A stretch of 64,000 nucleotides of DNA. Origin: DASSUW01 sp963759375. Its GTDB lineage: Bacteria > Actinomycetota > Thermoleophilia > Solirubrobacterales > Solirubrobacteraceae. Within the stretch, counting starts at the first letter, position 1, and the number at the start of each line of letters is the position of its first letter. The stretch lies in contig CAVWYY010000002.1 of the NCBI GenBank assembly GCA_963759375.1, positions 124,001 to 188,000 on the forward strand, in the 5' to 3' direction. A program made the position numbers and the translations under genes. Of this stretch, positions 9,828 through 20,960 are shown one piece after another. The notes under the pieces are model-generated. The model was not told the DNA's origin. It made no database searches and was given only the letters and a program-made list of their open reading frames with translations.

Positions 9828-10741
9828 GTCCGGGTGCGCGGGTCGAGCCGCGCGAGGATCAGGTCGGCGACCAGGTTCCCGAACACGACGAGCAGCGTGC
9901 CGACGATGAGCATCCCCTGCAGCAGCTCGAAGTCGCCGTTGGAGATCGCGCCCGGCGTGTACCGGAACACGCCGGGGATGTTGAACACCTGCTCGACGAG
10001 AAGCGCGTTGCCGACCAGCAGCGTCGCGTAGGACCCGGCGAACGAGATCGTCGGCCCGGCTGCGTACGGCAGCGCGTGCCGGACCGCGACGCGCCGCTCG
10101 GACAGTCCCTTGCCGAGCGCGGTGCGGATGAACTCGGCGTCGGCGTTGTCGATCATCGAGACCGCGGTCAGGCGCAGGCACATGGCCGCCAGCGGGAGGC
10201 CCGCGATCATCCACGGCACGAGCAGCGAGCCGAACCAGGCCAGCGGGTCGTCGAACAGCCCCTCGTACAGCCCGGTGTCGATGATCGGGATCTGCGCGAG
10301 GCTCCCGACGCCCTTGCCGAGCAGCAGCATCACGACCAGCGCCACCCAGTACACGGGCGCGCACAGCGCGACCATGGCGACCGAGGAGACGAAGCGGGCG
10401 CGCAGCGAGCCCGGCCGCCGCGCGCAGTAGACGCCGCCCGCCATGCCGGCCGCCACGCCGAACACGGCGGCGCCCGCGAACAGCGAGATGTCGGCCCACA
10501 TGCGCTCCCGGATCAGGTCCGCGACCGGCCGGAACGGCGGCTGACGGCTATTCCCGAGGTCGAAGCTGGTGAACGCACCCCAGAGGTAGTCACCGAGCTG
10601 GATGGGAAGCGGCCGCGGGTCGAGGAACGACTCCGGGCGCAGCACGTGGAGCATCACGAACGTGATGGCACTGACGAGCACTGCGACGAATCCAGCCGCC
10701 ACGACCCTGCGCGCGGCGAACGTCAGATAGGAGTCCGACAT
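9821..10741 (-). CDS. Orphan DppB-type ABC transporter permease
   Basis: A 306-residue permease of the peptide/nickel family: N-terminal helix (FVAVLVSAITFVMLHVLRPE), a signature loop (DNADAEFIRTALGKGLSERR) equivalent to the EAA loop, and a last pair of helices around NIPGVFRYTPGAISNGDFEL. DppB proteins normally work with a second permease, ATPases and a solute-binding protein encoded alongside. None is adjacent: neighbours are a PRC-barrel gene (convergent) and cysK (divergent). The partner genes must be elsewhere or the system is degenerate. Confidence 0.85.
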   Translation of the reverse strand: MSDSYLTFAARRVVAAGFVAVLVSAITFVMLHVLRPESFLDPRPLPIQLGDYLWGAFTSFDLGNSRQPPFRPVADLIRERMWADISLFAGAAVFGVAAGMAGGVYCARRPGSLRARFVSSVAMVALCAPVYWVALVVMLLLGKGVGSLAQIPIIDTGLYEGLFDDPLAWFGSLLVPWMIAGLPLAAMCLRLTAVSMIDNADAEFIRTALGKGLSERRVAVRHALPYAAGPTISFAGSYATLLVGNALLVEQVFNIPGVFRYTPGAISNGDFELLQGMLIVGTLLVVFGNLVADLILARLDPRTRTQ

Positions 10742-10794
10742 CCCGAACGGCGCACGGTAGCGGTCTCCCCGTCGCCGCTAGGCTGAGCGGCTCG

Positions 10795-11736
<942 letters not shown>

Positions 11737-11759
11737 GCGCAGCCGGCGTCTCGTGCCGA

Positions 11760-12927
11760 CTACTTGAGCCGCGCCCCGATGAACGACGCCGCGTCGGCCG
11801 CTCCCGCGTCCACGACCCCGCCGTGGCTCACGCCCGGATAGGTCTTGTAGACGACCTTGACGTTGTTGGCCGCGTACTCGTCCACGAGCTGCTGCGTGAA
11901 CGCGGGGAACACGGTCGTATCGGCGAGGCCCTGCTCGACCCGCACGGGCGTGCGCATGCGCAGGTGCTCGGGATCGTTCTCGCCGACCGCGTTGAGCAGT
12001 GGCTGCAGGTCGTTGCCCTGGCCGAGGATCTGGTTGAGCGGCACGCCGCCGAACGAGCCGGGCGCTGAGAGGCCGTCGTTGCAGACCGTCCGCGTCTGCG
12101 GGTACAGCGCTCGCGCGCGCGGCGTGAGCAGCCCGGGGACCCCGAGGCTCGGGTCGACCGTGTCGATCCCCCGCAGGCCGAGCGCGACGAACGCGCCGAG
12201 GCCGCCGCCCGCGCTCGGGACGTTGAGAGTCGCCGAGAACTGCGTCTTCAGGTGCGACGCGGGGGCGAACGCGACGGTGCCCCGCAGCTTCAGGCCGGGC
12301 AGGTAGTTCGGCGCCGCAGCCGCGGCGAACAGCGCGGCGTGGCCGCCCTGCGAGTGGCCGGCGATCACGTAGCGCTTCGACAGCTTGCTCGAGTACTGGC
12401 GCGCGGCGCGCACCGCGTCGAGCACGCTGCGGCCCTCGGACTGGCCGATCAGGAACTGGTGCACGCCGGGCGTGCCGAGGCCGTCGTAGTCGGTCCGGAC
12501 CACGGCGTAGCCCGCCTTCAGCCACGAGCGCAGAAGCGGGAACGCGTAGCTGGTCAGGTCATTCTTGTCATAGCCGCGCGTGGGGGCGCACGTGTCGGCC
12601 GAGCCGGTCGTCCCGTGCGCGTAGGTGATGACCGGCCAGCCGCCCTTGGGCGCCTTGCCCTTGGGCAGCGACAGCGAGCCCGAGACCGCGGTGAGCTTCC
12701 CGTGCGAGGTCCTTGGACTTGTAGAGCAGCAGCGCGTTCTTGCCCGCTCCCTTCAGCGTGTCCCGCCCGCGTTGCGTTCGCGCCCAGATGAGCCCGCCGT
12801 GCTTGCCCTGCAGGTGCTTCGGGGGCTTGTAGAAACGCTGACCTCCTGGGCCGTGCCGCACGTCGGCGGAAGCGGGCGCGGCAAGGATCGTGAAGGCCAA
12901 TGCAGCGGCCAGAAGGACTCGGGGCAT
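11760..12927 (-). CDS. Secreted alpha/beta hydrolase (lipase-like), apparent +1 frameshift
   Basis: Two frames combine into a secreted hydrolase of about 388 residues. The N-terminal frame has a signal peptide (PRVLLAAALAFTILAAPASA) and continues to LLLYKSKD; the other frame supplies GWPVITYAHGTTGSADTCAP, the nucleophile elbow GHSQGG and a C-terminal His in YPGVSHGG. The join falls near 12708-12712: one base removed gives an uninterrupted KTSHGKLTAVSGSL. The total length is 3n+1. It resembles secretory lipase/prolyl-oligopeptidase-like proteins acting on esters. It diverges from the esterase gene at 12951 with only 23 bases between the two ATGs. Confidence 0.7.
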
Positions 12928-12933
12928 GAGGGA

Positions 12934-12943
12934 ACGGTACCGT
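12934..12943. promoter_or_regulatory. Palindromic bidirectional leaderless -10 element
   Basis: ACGGTACCGT is a perfect palindrome in the 23 bases between two divergent ATGs. On the plus strand TACCGT lies seven bases before ATG 12951; on the minus strand the same TACCGT lies six bases before ATG 12927. One ten-base sequence thus presents a -10 in each direction at the leaderless distance. Confidence 0.5.
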
Positions 12944-12950
12944 TCGCGTG

Positions 12951-14009
12951 ATGGCACTACGCGAGGTCGAGGGCCCGGCGGGCGCGCCCTGGGAGCGGCC
13001 GATGCACGGCACGCTCGACCGTCTCGTCGTCGAGTCCGAGCTGCTGGCCGGCAATCCGCTCGGCGATCCGGCGCGCCGGCCGCTGTACGTCTACCGGCCG
13101 CCCGGCGTGGAGCTCGACCACCCGCGCGCGCTGCCCGTGGTCTACGTGATCCAGGGCTACACCGGCCAGCTCGACATGTGGCGCAACCGCGTCGCGTTCG
13201 AGCCGACGATGATCGAGCGAGTCGACGCGCTGTTCGCCGGCGGCGACTGCCCTGACGCGCTCGTCGTGTTCGTCGACTGCTGGACGTCCTACGGCGGCTC
13301 GCAGTTCCTCAACTCGGCCGCGCTCGGCCGCTACCAGGACTACCTGTGCGACGAGGTCGTCGCTTTCGTCGAGGAGCGTTACCCGGCGCGGGCCGACCGC
13401 GAGTCGCGCGCGCTCACCGGCAAGTCGTCGGGCGGGTACGGCGCGATGGTGGTGCCGATGCTGCGGCCCGACGTGTTCTCGGCGCTCGCCTCGCACGCCG
13501 GCGACGCGCTGTTCGAGGCGTGCTACCTGCCGGAGTTCCCGAACGTCGTGCGCACGCTGCGCAACGAGTTCGGCGGCTCCTACGAGGCGTTCTTCGAGCG
13601 TCTCGGCGGCGCCGACCATGTCGACTGGGAGACCTGGGGCTCGCCGCTGGAGGTCTACGGCTACGCGGCCGCCTATTCGCCCGACCCGGCCAACGCGGGC
13701 AAGGCGCTGGTGCCGTTCGACGTCGACACCGGCCGGCTGCACGACGACATCTGGGCGCTGTGGCTCGACAAGGACCCGGTGCGGATGGCGCGCCCGCACG
13801 CCGAGGCGCTGCGCTCGATGCGCCGCATCTACCTCGACTCGGGGCGCAGCGACGAGTACTACCTCGACCTCGGGGCGCAGGCGTTCGCGGCCGAGCTCGA
13901 CGCGCTCGGGGTCGAGTACACGCTCGACCTGTTCGCCGGCAAGCACGGCGGCCTGACCTACCGCTACCCGGGCGCGATCCGCGAGCTGGTCCTGGCGCTC
14001 AGCCGCTGA
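12951..14009 (+). CDS. Esterase D/enterochelin-esterase-like alpha/beta hydrolase
   Basis: A 352-residue cytoplasmic hydrolase: oxyanion-side strand LPVVYVIQGYTGQLDMWRNR, nucleophile Ser in TGKSSGGYGAM, an acidic residue late in the chain and His in AGKHGGLTYRYP. This is the arrangement of the esterase D/Fes family (PF00756), which cleaves simple or siderophore esters. No signal peptide is present. The start was taken as ATG 12951 rather than the GTG before it, because TACCGT stands seven bases upstream. It diverges from the secreted lipase gene and its end overlaps a convergent RBBP9-like hydrolase. Confidence 0.85.
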   Translation: MALREVEGPAGAPWERPMHGTLDRLVVESELLAGNPLGDPARRPLYVYRPPGVELDHPRALPVVYVIQGYTGQLDMWRNRVAFEPTMIERVDALFAGGDCPDALVVFVDCWTSYGGSQFLNSAALGRYQDYLCDEVVAFVEERYPARADRESRALTGKSSGGYGAMVVPMLRPDVFSALASHAGDALFEACYLPEFPNVVRTLRNEFGGSYEAFFERLGGADHVDWETWGSPLEVYGYAAAYSPDPANAGKALVPFDVDTGRLHDDIWALWLDKDPVRMARPHAEALRSMRRIYLDSGRSDEYYLDLGAQAFAAELDALGVEYTLDLFAGKHGGLTYRYPGAIRELVLALSR

Positions 14010-14551
14010 GCGGGCGGTCGCCCTCCAGACACCATGCCTCGGACGGCGGGCCATGGTCCGTAGCCCGCCTCGGGGTTCAGGTGCCCGGCGCCGGGGATCA
14101 CATCGGTCGGCACGCCGAGCGGCCTGCCGTACAGCGCCTCGGCCCCCTCGGGGCAGTACGGGTCGTCGTCCGAGCACACGACCCGGGCGCCGGTCAGAGC
14201 GGGCAGGGGAGCCGGGAAGAACCCGGCGATCTGCGGGACGTCCGCGCTCTCCGACGGCGGTGCGGCGAGCAGCACCCGGGTCGCCTGCGCGCCCCCGTCG
14301 GCGACGTGGTGCAGCCACAGCAGGCAGGCCAGCGAGTGGCAGATCACGATCGTCTCACCCTCCGGCAGCGCGCCGAGCTCGCCCTCCAGCGTGCCGCGCC
14401 AGGAGTGCAGCGACGGCATGTCGGCGTCCGGCAGATCCGGGTACGCGATGCGCTCGCCGTCGGCCCGCAGCCGGGCCGCCAGCCACGTCTGCCAGTGCCC
14501 CGGCCCGGAGCCTCCGAGCCCGTGCAGGATCAGGTAGCTGCGTGCGGCCAT
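13999..14551 (-). CDS. RBBP9/YdeN-family alpha/beta hydrolase, apparent +1 frameshift near its end
   Basis: A hydrolase of about 183 residues of the serine hydrolase RBBP9 family: N-terminal LILHGLGGSGPGHWQTWL, nucleophile Ser in ICHSLACLLWLHH, Asp in CSDDDPYCP and His in GAGHLNPEAGYGPWP. As written the frame then runs into a basic tail. Removing one base near 14030 gives VEAWCLEGDRPLSG and a stop at 13999-14001, the normal family ending, overlapping the convergent esterase stop by three bases. Its ATG faces the TusA-like gene with about 20 bases between. Confidence 0.75.
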
Positions 14552-14572
14552 CCGGCCGCTACCGTAACCCGG

Positions 14573-14782
14573 GTGGCGGTCCGAATGCTCGACGTGACGG
14601 ACCTGACCTGCCCGATGACGTGGGTCAGGACCAAGCTGGAGCTCGAGCGGCTGTCGCCCGGCGAGACGCTCGAGGTGCGCTGCAGCGCGGGCGAGGCGCT
14701 CGAGAACGTCCCGCGCTCGGCGGCCGACGCCGGGCACGACGTGCGCGTCGACGGCACGACCGTCAGGATCGTCCGCCGATGA
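14573..14782 (+). CDS. TusA/SirA-family sulfur-carrier-like protein
   Basis: A protein of about 69 residues with the TusA signature: Cys in LDVTDLTCPMTWVRTKLELE followed by the helix and a beta strand ending VDGTTVRIVRR. TusA proteins carry sulfur as a Cys persulfide for tRNA thiolation and cofactor sulfur pathways. It lacks the C-terminal GlyGly of ThiS/CysO carriers. The start is taken as GTG 14573; ATG 14585 is an alternative. Its stop overlaps the ATG of an E1-like gene (ATGA), and a serine acetyltransferase follows, so a role in sulfur delivery is likely; the acceptor is unknown. Confidence 0.75.
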   Translation: MAVRMLDVTDLTCPMTWVRTKLELERLSPGETLEVRCSAGEALENVPRSAADAGHDVRVDGTTVRIVRR

Positions 14783-15582
14783 GCGAGCGGCGCGCGTTCC
14801 TGAAGAGCCTGGTGGCTGCGGCCGTTCCGCAGAACGAGGAGCCGGTGGAGCCCGATCTCACGCTGGAGCGCTACTCGCGCCAGCTCGTGCTGCCCCAGTG
14901 GAGCGAGGCGGCGCAGCGCGCGCTCGGCGAGGCGAGCGTGCTGGTCGTGGGCGCGGGCGCGCTGGGCTCGCCGGTGGCCACCTACCTGGCGGGCGCCGGC
15001 GTGGGGCGGCTCGGGATCGCGGACGACGGCGACGTCGAGCTCTCGAACCTGCACCGCCAGCACCTGCACTTCACGCCCGACATCGGCGTGCCGAAGGCGC
15101 ACAGCGCCGTCGCCAAGCTCTCGTTCCTGAACCCCGACGTGGTCGTCGAGCCGTACCAGGCGCGCTTCAACGCGGCGATGGTGGAGGGCCAGGACCTGGT
15201 GGTGGACTGCACCGACTCGTTCGCGGCCCGCTACGAGATCAACGCCGCGTGCTGCGCGGCCGGCGTGCCGCTGGTCGAGGCCGGCGTGGTCGGCACGAGC
15301 GGGCTGGTGATGTCGATCCGGCCCGGGGAGACCGCGTGCTACCGCTGCGCGTTCCCGCAGGAGCCGCCCGCGGGCGCCGTGCCCACGTGCGCGCAGGCGG
15401 GCGTGCTCGGCCCGGCCGCCGGCGTGATCGGCTCGCTGCAGGCGCTCGAGGCGCTCAAGCTGCTCGCCGGCCTCCCGGGCGCGCTGACCGACGAGTTCCT
15501 GCAGGTCGACCTCGCAGCCGGCGAGTTCGTCCATGTGAAGGTCGGGCGCCGCGAAGACTGCCCGGACTGCGGGTCCGCGTAG
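14779..15582 (+). CDS. HesA/MoeB/ThiF-family E1-like adenylyltransferase
   Basis: A 267-residue protein with the ATP-binding motif VLVVGAGALGSPVATYLAGA, acidic DDGDVELSNLHRQ, conserved Cys in VPTCAQAGVLGP and zinc-binding CYRC and CPDC pairs. The family adenylates the C-terminus of ubiquitin-like sulfur carriers (MoaD, ThiS, CysO) before sulfur loading. The rhodanese domain of MoeZ is absent, so sulfur must come from another protein, perhaps the TusA-like product encoded just upstream with an ATGA overlap. The odd N-terminus (RRAFLKSLVAAAVPQ) resembles a signal-like helix but is not a clear one. Confidence 0.85.
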   Translation: MSERRAFLKSLVAAAVPQNEEPVEPDLTLERYSRQLVLPQWSEAAQRALGEASVLVVGAGALGSPVATYLAGAGVGRLGIADDGDVELSNLHRQHLHFTPDIGVPKAHSAVAKLSFLNPDVVVEPYQARFNAAMVEGQDLVVDCTDSFAARYEINAACCAAGVPLVEAGVVGTSGLVMSIRPGETACYRCAFPQEPPAGAVPTCAQAGVLGPAAGVIGSLQALEALKLLAGLPGALTDEFLQVDLAAGEFVHVKVGRREDCPDCGSA

Positions 15583-15585
15583 GCT
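15580..15585 (+). promoter_or_regulatory. Leaderless -10 element (TAGGCT) of cysE
   Basis: TAGGCT lies nine bases before the cysE ATG; its first three bases are the stop codon of the E1-like gene. cysE may thus have its own start of transcription within the cluster. Confidence 0.4.
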
Positions 15586-15594
15586 GTAGGGACG

Positions 15595-16335
15595 ATGTTG
15601 GGGATCGAGACCATCCGCCGGGTCGCCGGTGAGCTGCGCCGTGACGTGCGCGCCGCCTACGAGCGCGACCCCGCGGCCAAGGGCGTCTCCGCCGCGGAGA
15701 TCCTCGCCGGCTGGCCAGGCGTGCACGCGCTGCTCTCGCACCGCATCGCCCACGCGCTCCGCGAGGCCGGCGTGCCGGTCGCGCCGCGCGCGATCGCCTA
15801 CGTGTCCCGCTCGCTGACCGGGATCGAGATCCACCCGGCCGCCACGATCGCCGACGGCCTGTTCATCGACCACGGGATGGGCGTGGTGATCGGCGAGACC
15901 GCCGAGGTCGGCGAGAACGTGACGATGTACCAGGGCGTGACCCTGGGCGGCACCGGCTTCGCCACCGGCAAGCGCCACCCGACCGTCGAGTGCAACGTGA
16001 CGATCGGCTCCGGCGCCAAGCTGCTCGGGCCGATCACGATCGGCCACGGCGCCAAGATCGGCGCCAACGCGGTGGTCATCCACGACGTGCCGCCGAACTC
16101 GACCGTGGTCGGCAACCCCGGCCATCCGGTGCGTGTGGAGGGCCGCAAGCCCGAGGGCCCCGATGCCGACTGGGTCCACCTGCCCGACCCGATCGCCGAC
16201 GCGCTCAAGCAGATGTCGCGCCGCGTCAAGGACCTCGAGAGCGAGGTCGCGGCGCTGCGCGGCGAGGAGCAGTCCGGCGAGGCCGAGGTGGTCCCGCTCC
16301 GTCCGGTCAACGGCCCGAACCCCGCCGGTGGCTAG
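15595..16335 (+). CDS. cysE: Serine O-acetyltransferase
   Basis: A 246-residue acetyltransferase making O-acetylserine from serine and acetyl-CoA, the step before cysteine synthase. The left-handed beta helix is visible as hexapeptide repeats from about 80 to 175 (EIHPAATIADGLFIDHGMGV, VTMYQGVTLGGTG, KLLGPITIGHGAKIGANAVV), with catalytic His in HGMGVVIGET. The C-terminus after residue 180 is a charged tail. The terminal Ile that inserts into CysK in the classical complex is absent: the protein ends PNPAGG, so complex formation with CysK is doubtful. Confidence 0.93.
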   Translation: MLGIETIRRVAGELRRDVRAAYERDPAAKGVSAAEILAGWPGVHALLSHRIAHALREAGVPVAPRAIAYVSRSLTGIEIHPAATIADGLFIDHGMGVVIGETAEVGENVTMYQGVTLGGTGFATGKRHPTVECNVTIGSGAKLLGPITIGHGAKIGANAVVIHDVPPNSTVVGNPGHPVRVEGRKPEGPDADWVHLPDPIADALKQMSRRVKDLESEVAALRGEEQSGEAEVVPLRPVNGPNPAGG

Positions 16336-16762
16336 GTTCTCACACAGCGTCGAGATCCCGCGGGCGCCCGCCGAGGTGTTCCCGTGGTTGCTCGAGCAGG
16401 ACAAGGTGCCGGTGTGGACCGGCAACCTCGAGGCCTACGAGCGGCTGGACGACGGCGATCTGGGCCGCGGCTCGCGCGTGCGCCAGGTGCTCGAAGTCAG
16501 CGGCCGGCGCATCGACGTCGAGCTCGAGATCACGACCTACGAGCCGCCGAGCGGCGCCGAGACGCGCTTCTCGACCAACGGCATCGAGGTCGTCAACGCC
16601 TACGAGCTGTCGGGCTCCCCGACCGGCACCACGCTCACCCAGTCGGTCGACGCCAAGCCAAGCGGCCTGACCGCGCGGATGCTCATCCCGATCATCCAGC
16701 CGCGGCTGGAGGAGAAGCTCACGCAGGACCTCGAACGCCTGCGCGCCGAGCTCTCGGGTTAG
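16328..16762 (+). CDS. SRPBCC (polyketide cyclase/dehydrase-like) family protein
   Basis: A 144-residue START/Bet v1-like protein: N-terminal FSHSVEIPRAPAEVFPWLLE, middle strands GRRIDVELEITTYEPPSG, and C-terminal helix IQPRLEEKLTQDLERLRAEL. The fold encloses a hydrophobic cavity for a lipid or other ligand; small SRPBCC proteins like this have many roles and the ligand cannot be read. GTG 16328 overlaps the cysE stop by eight bases, and the next gene begins right after its own stop, so it is part of the cysE transcript. Confidence 0.8.
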   Translation: MARFSHSVEIPRAPAEVFPWLLEQDKVPVWTGNLEAYERLDDGDLGRGSRVRQVLEVSGRRIDVELEITTYEPPSGAETRFSTNGIEVVNAYELSGSPTGTTLTQSVDAKPSGLTARMLIPIIQPRLEEKLTQDLERLRAELSG

Positions 16763-17977
16763 ATGGTCGATTCCACGGCCCGCGCGCTCCTGACCGTCGT
16801 CGCCGCGCTGCTGATCGCCGCGCCCGCGGCGGTCGCGCAGCAGTCTGAGCTCGACAAGGCTGTCGAGGTGGTCTCCGAGGACCAGTTCTACCTGTCGCCG
16901 CAGCTGCCGTTCCCGCCGCAGGCCGCCCAGCTCATTCAGCGGGAGGCCCAGGAGAAGGCGCCGGGCAAGGTGTGGGCGGCGATGCTCGGCGGCATGCCCG
17001 CCGACGTGACGGCCGAGGAGGCGGTGACCGAGCTGCGCGACCGCGTCGGCAAGCCCGGCGCCTACGCCGTGTACGTCAACGACCAGTTCCGCACCGCCGG
17101 CTCGCAGGAGGCGATCGACGCGGGCGACGCCGCGTTCGACGCCCACCGGAGCGACGGGCCCGACTTCGTGATGCGCGACTTCATCGGGCGCGCCGGGCAG
17201 ATCGACGCCGGCGGTGGCGACGGCGGGGGAGGGGGCGGCGCCGGGGCGATCGTGCTGCTCGGGGCCGCGGCGGCCGGAGGCGTCGGCCTGCTCGCCGTGC
17301 GGCGACGGCGCCGGCAGCAGCAGGAGGCGCAGTTCGCCGAGGTGAAGACCAACGCCCGCGACGACCTGGTCGCCCTCGGCGACGACATCCGCGCGCTCGA
17401 CCTCGACGTGCAGATGCCCGGGCTGGCCGACGAGACCCGCGACGACTACGAGCGCGCCGTCAACGCCTACGACCGCGCCGACACGGCCTGGGAGCAGGCG
17501 CGCCGGCCCGAGGATCTCGAGCCGGTCGGCTCGGCGCTCGAGGAGGGCCGCTGGGCGATGGAGTGCGCCCGCGCACGGATGGACGGCCGCGAGCCCCCGG
17601 AGCGGCGGCCGCCGTGCTTCTTCGACCCGCGCCACGGCCCATCCACGCGCGACGTCGAGTGGACGCCGGAGGGCGGCGCGCCGCGCGACGTGCCGGCCTG
17701 CGAGGCCGACGCACAGCGCGTCGAGCGCGGCCTGATGCCGGAGACCCGCGAGGTCACGGTCGGCGGCCGCTCGATGCCCTACTACGCGGCCGGCCCGATG
17801 TACTCGCCGTTCATGGGCGGCTTCTTCGGCGGCGGCCTGCTGCCGGGTCTGCTGATCGGCTCGATGTTCGACTGGGACGCCCCCGGCTTCGACGGCGGCG
17901 GCGGCGACGTCGGCGGCGGCGACTTCGGCGGTGGGGACTTCGGCGGCGGCGGCGACTTCGGCGGCGGCGACTTCTGA
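16763..17977 (+). CDS. Membrane protein with Gly-rich linker and (GGGDF)n tail
   Basis: This 404-residue protein has a signal peptide (cleavage near AAVAQQ), an extracellular domain of about 120 residues, a Gly/Asp linker, a single membrane helix (GAIVLLGAAAAGGVGLLAV) and a basic stop-transfer RRRRRQQQ. A cytoplasmic region of about 100 residues is rich in Asp, Glu and Arg, and a conserved-looking stretch carries ERRPPCFFDPRHG. It ends in five GGGDF-type repeats. The extracellular part recalls TPM/YgcG-type domains that also end in Gly-rich tails, but I cannot assign it. It follows the SRPBCC stop with no gap and is the last gene before a foldback element. Confidence 0.7.
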   Translation: MVDSTARALLTVVAALLIAAPAAVAQQSELDKAVEVVSEDQFYLSPQLPFPPQAAQLIQREAQEKAPGKVWAAMLGGMPADVTAEEAVTELRDRVGKPGAYAVYVNDQFRTAGSQEAIDAGDAAFDAHRSDGPDFVMRDFIGRAGQIDAGGGDGGGGGGAGAIVLLGAAAAGGVGLLAVRRRRRQQQEAQFAEVKTNARDDLVALGDDIRALDLDVQMPGLADETRDDYERAVNAYDRADTAWEQARRPEDLEPVGSALEEGRWAMECARARMDGREPPERRPPCFFDPRHGPSTRDVEWTPEGGAPRDVPACEADAQRVERGLMPETREVTVGGRSMPYYAAGPMYSPFMGGFFGGGLLPGLLIGSMFDWDAPGFDGGGGDVGGGDFGGGDFGGGGDFGGGDF

Positions 17978-17992
17978 CGTCGTCGTCACCGC

Positions 17993-18182
17993 CGACGAAC
18001 CCCGGCTGGGTGAGGAGGCGGTGGGGCCGGCGCGGGTGTTGCGATTGTCGAGTTAGTTCCCCTGGAGGGAAGAAACTCGACGATCGTCGAGTTTGTAACC
18101 GGCGTATGGCCGACTAACCCGACGATCGCATGCCGCCGGCGAAGGGCTCCTCGACCCCCTACCCAGCCGCAGTTGACGTTCG
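17993..18182. repeat. Foldback repeat element, copy A (core type 1)
   Basis: An element of about 190 bp between two convergent genes. The right end reads CTACCCAGCCGCAGTTGACG then TTCG; the left end is a degenerate inverse (GACGAACCCCGGCTGGGTGA). Inside are GCGATTGTCGAGTTAGT near 18040 and its near-complement at 18113-18129, plus a perfect 22-base palindrome at 18073-18094. The core resembles copy C (53609-53800). A role as bidirectional terminator or a MITE-like origin are both possible. Confidence 0.75.
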
Positions 18183-18191
18183 TTCCGAGGC

Positions 18192-19735
<1,544 letters not shown>

Positions 19736-19739
<4 letters not shown>

Positions 19740-20959
19740 GGTCGGCTCCCTCGTATCGAGTGGTCCAGCAGGGTCATGGGATGGAAGATCGGGACCTCGC
19801 GCTCGGAGTGCGCGGCGATCTGGATCGCGCAGCCGGGGTTGGCGGCGGCGATCGCCTCCGCTCCCGTGGCGGCGAGGTTGGCGGCCTTGCGGCGGCCGAG
19901 CTCGGCAGCGGGCTCGGGCTGCACGAGGTTGTAGATGCCCGCCGAGCCGCAGCACATCTCCCAGCCGGCGGGCTCGAGCAGCTCGAGCTCCGGGATCCCG
20001 CGCAGCAGCTCGCGCGGCTGCGCCCGGACCTGCTGCGCGTGGGCGAGGTGGCAGGCGTCGTGGTAGGCGACCTTCATCGGCAGCGGCCGGCGCTCGGCGC
20101 GCGCCTCGTGGGCGGCCAGCAGCTCGTGCACGTCGAGCACCTTGGCCGCGAACGCTTCCGCCCGCGCCTCGCCCTCGAACAGGTAGCCGTACTCCTTCAT
20201 CGCCGAGCCGCAGCCGGCGACGTTGACCACCACGTGGTCGAAGCCCTCGTAGGCGGCGATCGTCGCGCGGGCGAGCTTGCGCGCCTCGTCCTCGACGCCC
20301 GTGTGCAGCTGCAGCGCCCCGCAGCAGCGCGGGTTGCGCGGGGCGTGGACCTCCCAGCCCTCGGCGGCCAGCACGCGAACGGTGGCGGCGTTGACGTCGC
20401 CGAAGAACACGCGCTGGACGCAGCCCTGCATGAGCGCGATCCGGCCGCGCCGCTCGCCGACCGCGGGCGTGACCTCCGGGAGCCGCCGGAACGCCGCGCG
20501 CACGGGCACCTTCGGCGCCAGGTTGGCGAACGGCACCGGCAGCTTGAGCCGCTGCTGCAGCGCCATCAGCGGGACTGCCGCGCGGAGCCGGCCAGGATGG
20601 GTGAACAGCGCGAAGATGCCGCCGCGCAGCAGCCGCTCGCGGCGGGTGCGGGCGCCGTGGCGCTCCACCTGCGGGCGCGCCCGCTCGATCAGCCGGTCGT
20701 ACTGCACGCCCGACGGGCAGGCGGTCACGCACGCCATGCAGCCGAGGCAGCGGTCCAGGTGCGTGGTCATCTCCGGGGAGACCTCGCTGCCCTCCTCGTG
20801 GCCGATCCGCATCAGCACGATCCGGCCGCGCGGGGAGTCCATCTCGTCCTCGAACACCGCGTAGCTGGGGCACGTCGGCAGGCAGAAGCCGCAGTGCACG
20901 CAGTCGCGGATCAGGTCCAACTCGGGCGGGCGGGTGTCATCCCAGGCGCTGGTCGCCAT
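19736..20959 (-). CDS. glcF: Glycolate oxidase iron-sulfur subunit
   Basis: A 407-residue ferredoxin-like subunit with two 4Fe-4S motifs (CVHCGFCLPTCP and CLGCMACVTACP, near residues 20 and 75) followed by two CCG domains (NPRCCGALQLHTG, EMCCGSAGIYN) that bind further cofactors. GlcF takes electrons from the FAD subunits GlcD and GlcE and passes them towards quinone. It follows glcE with one base between stop and start and overlaps aceB, so glcDEF-aceB is one leftward unit. Confidence 0.93.
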
Positions 20960-20960
20960 C

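Noticed and set aside
14530..16425. Minus-strand open frame opposite the E1-like and cysE genes
   Set aside because: The plus-strand genes have full motif sets and coupled starts; the reverse frame shows no domain.
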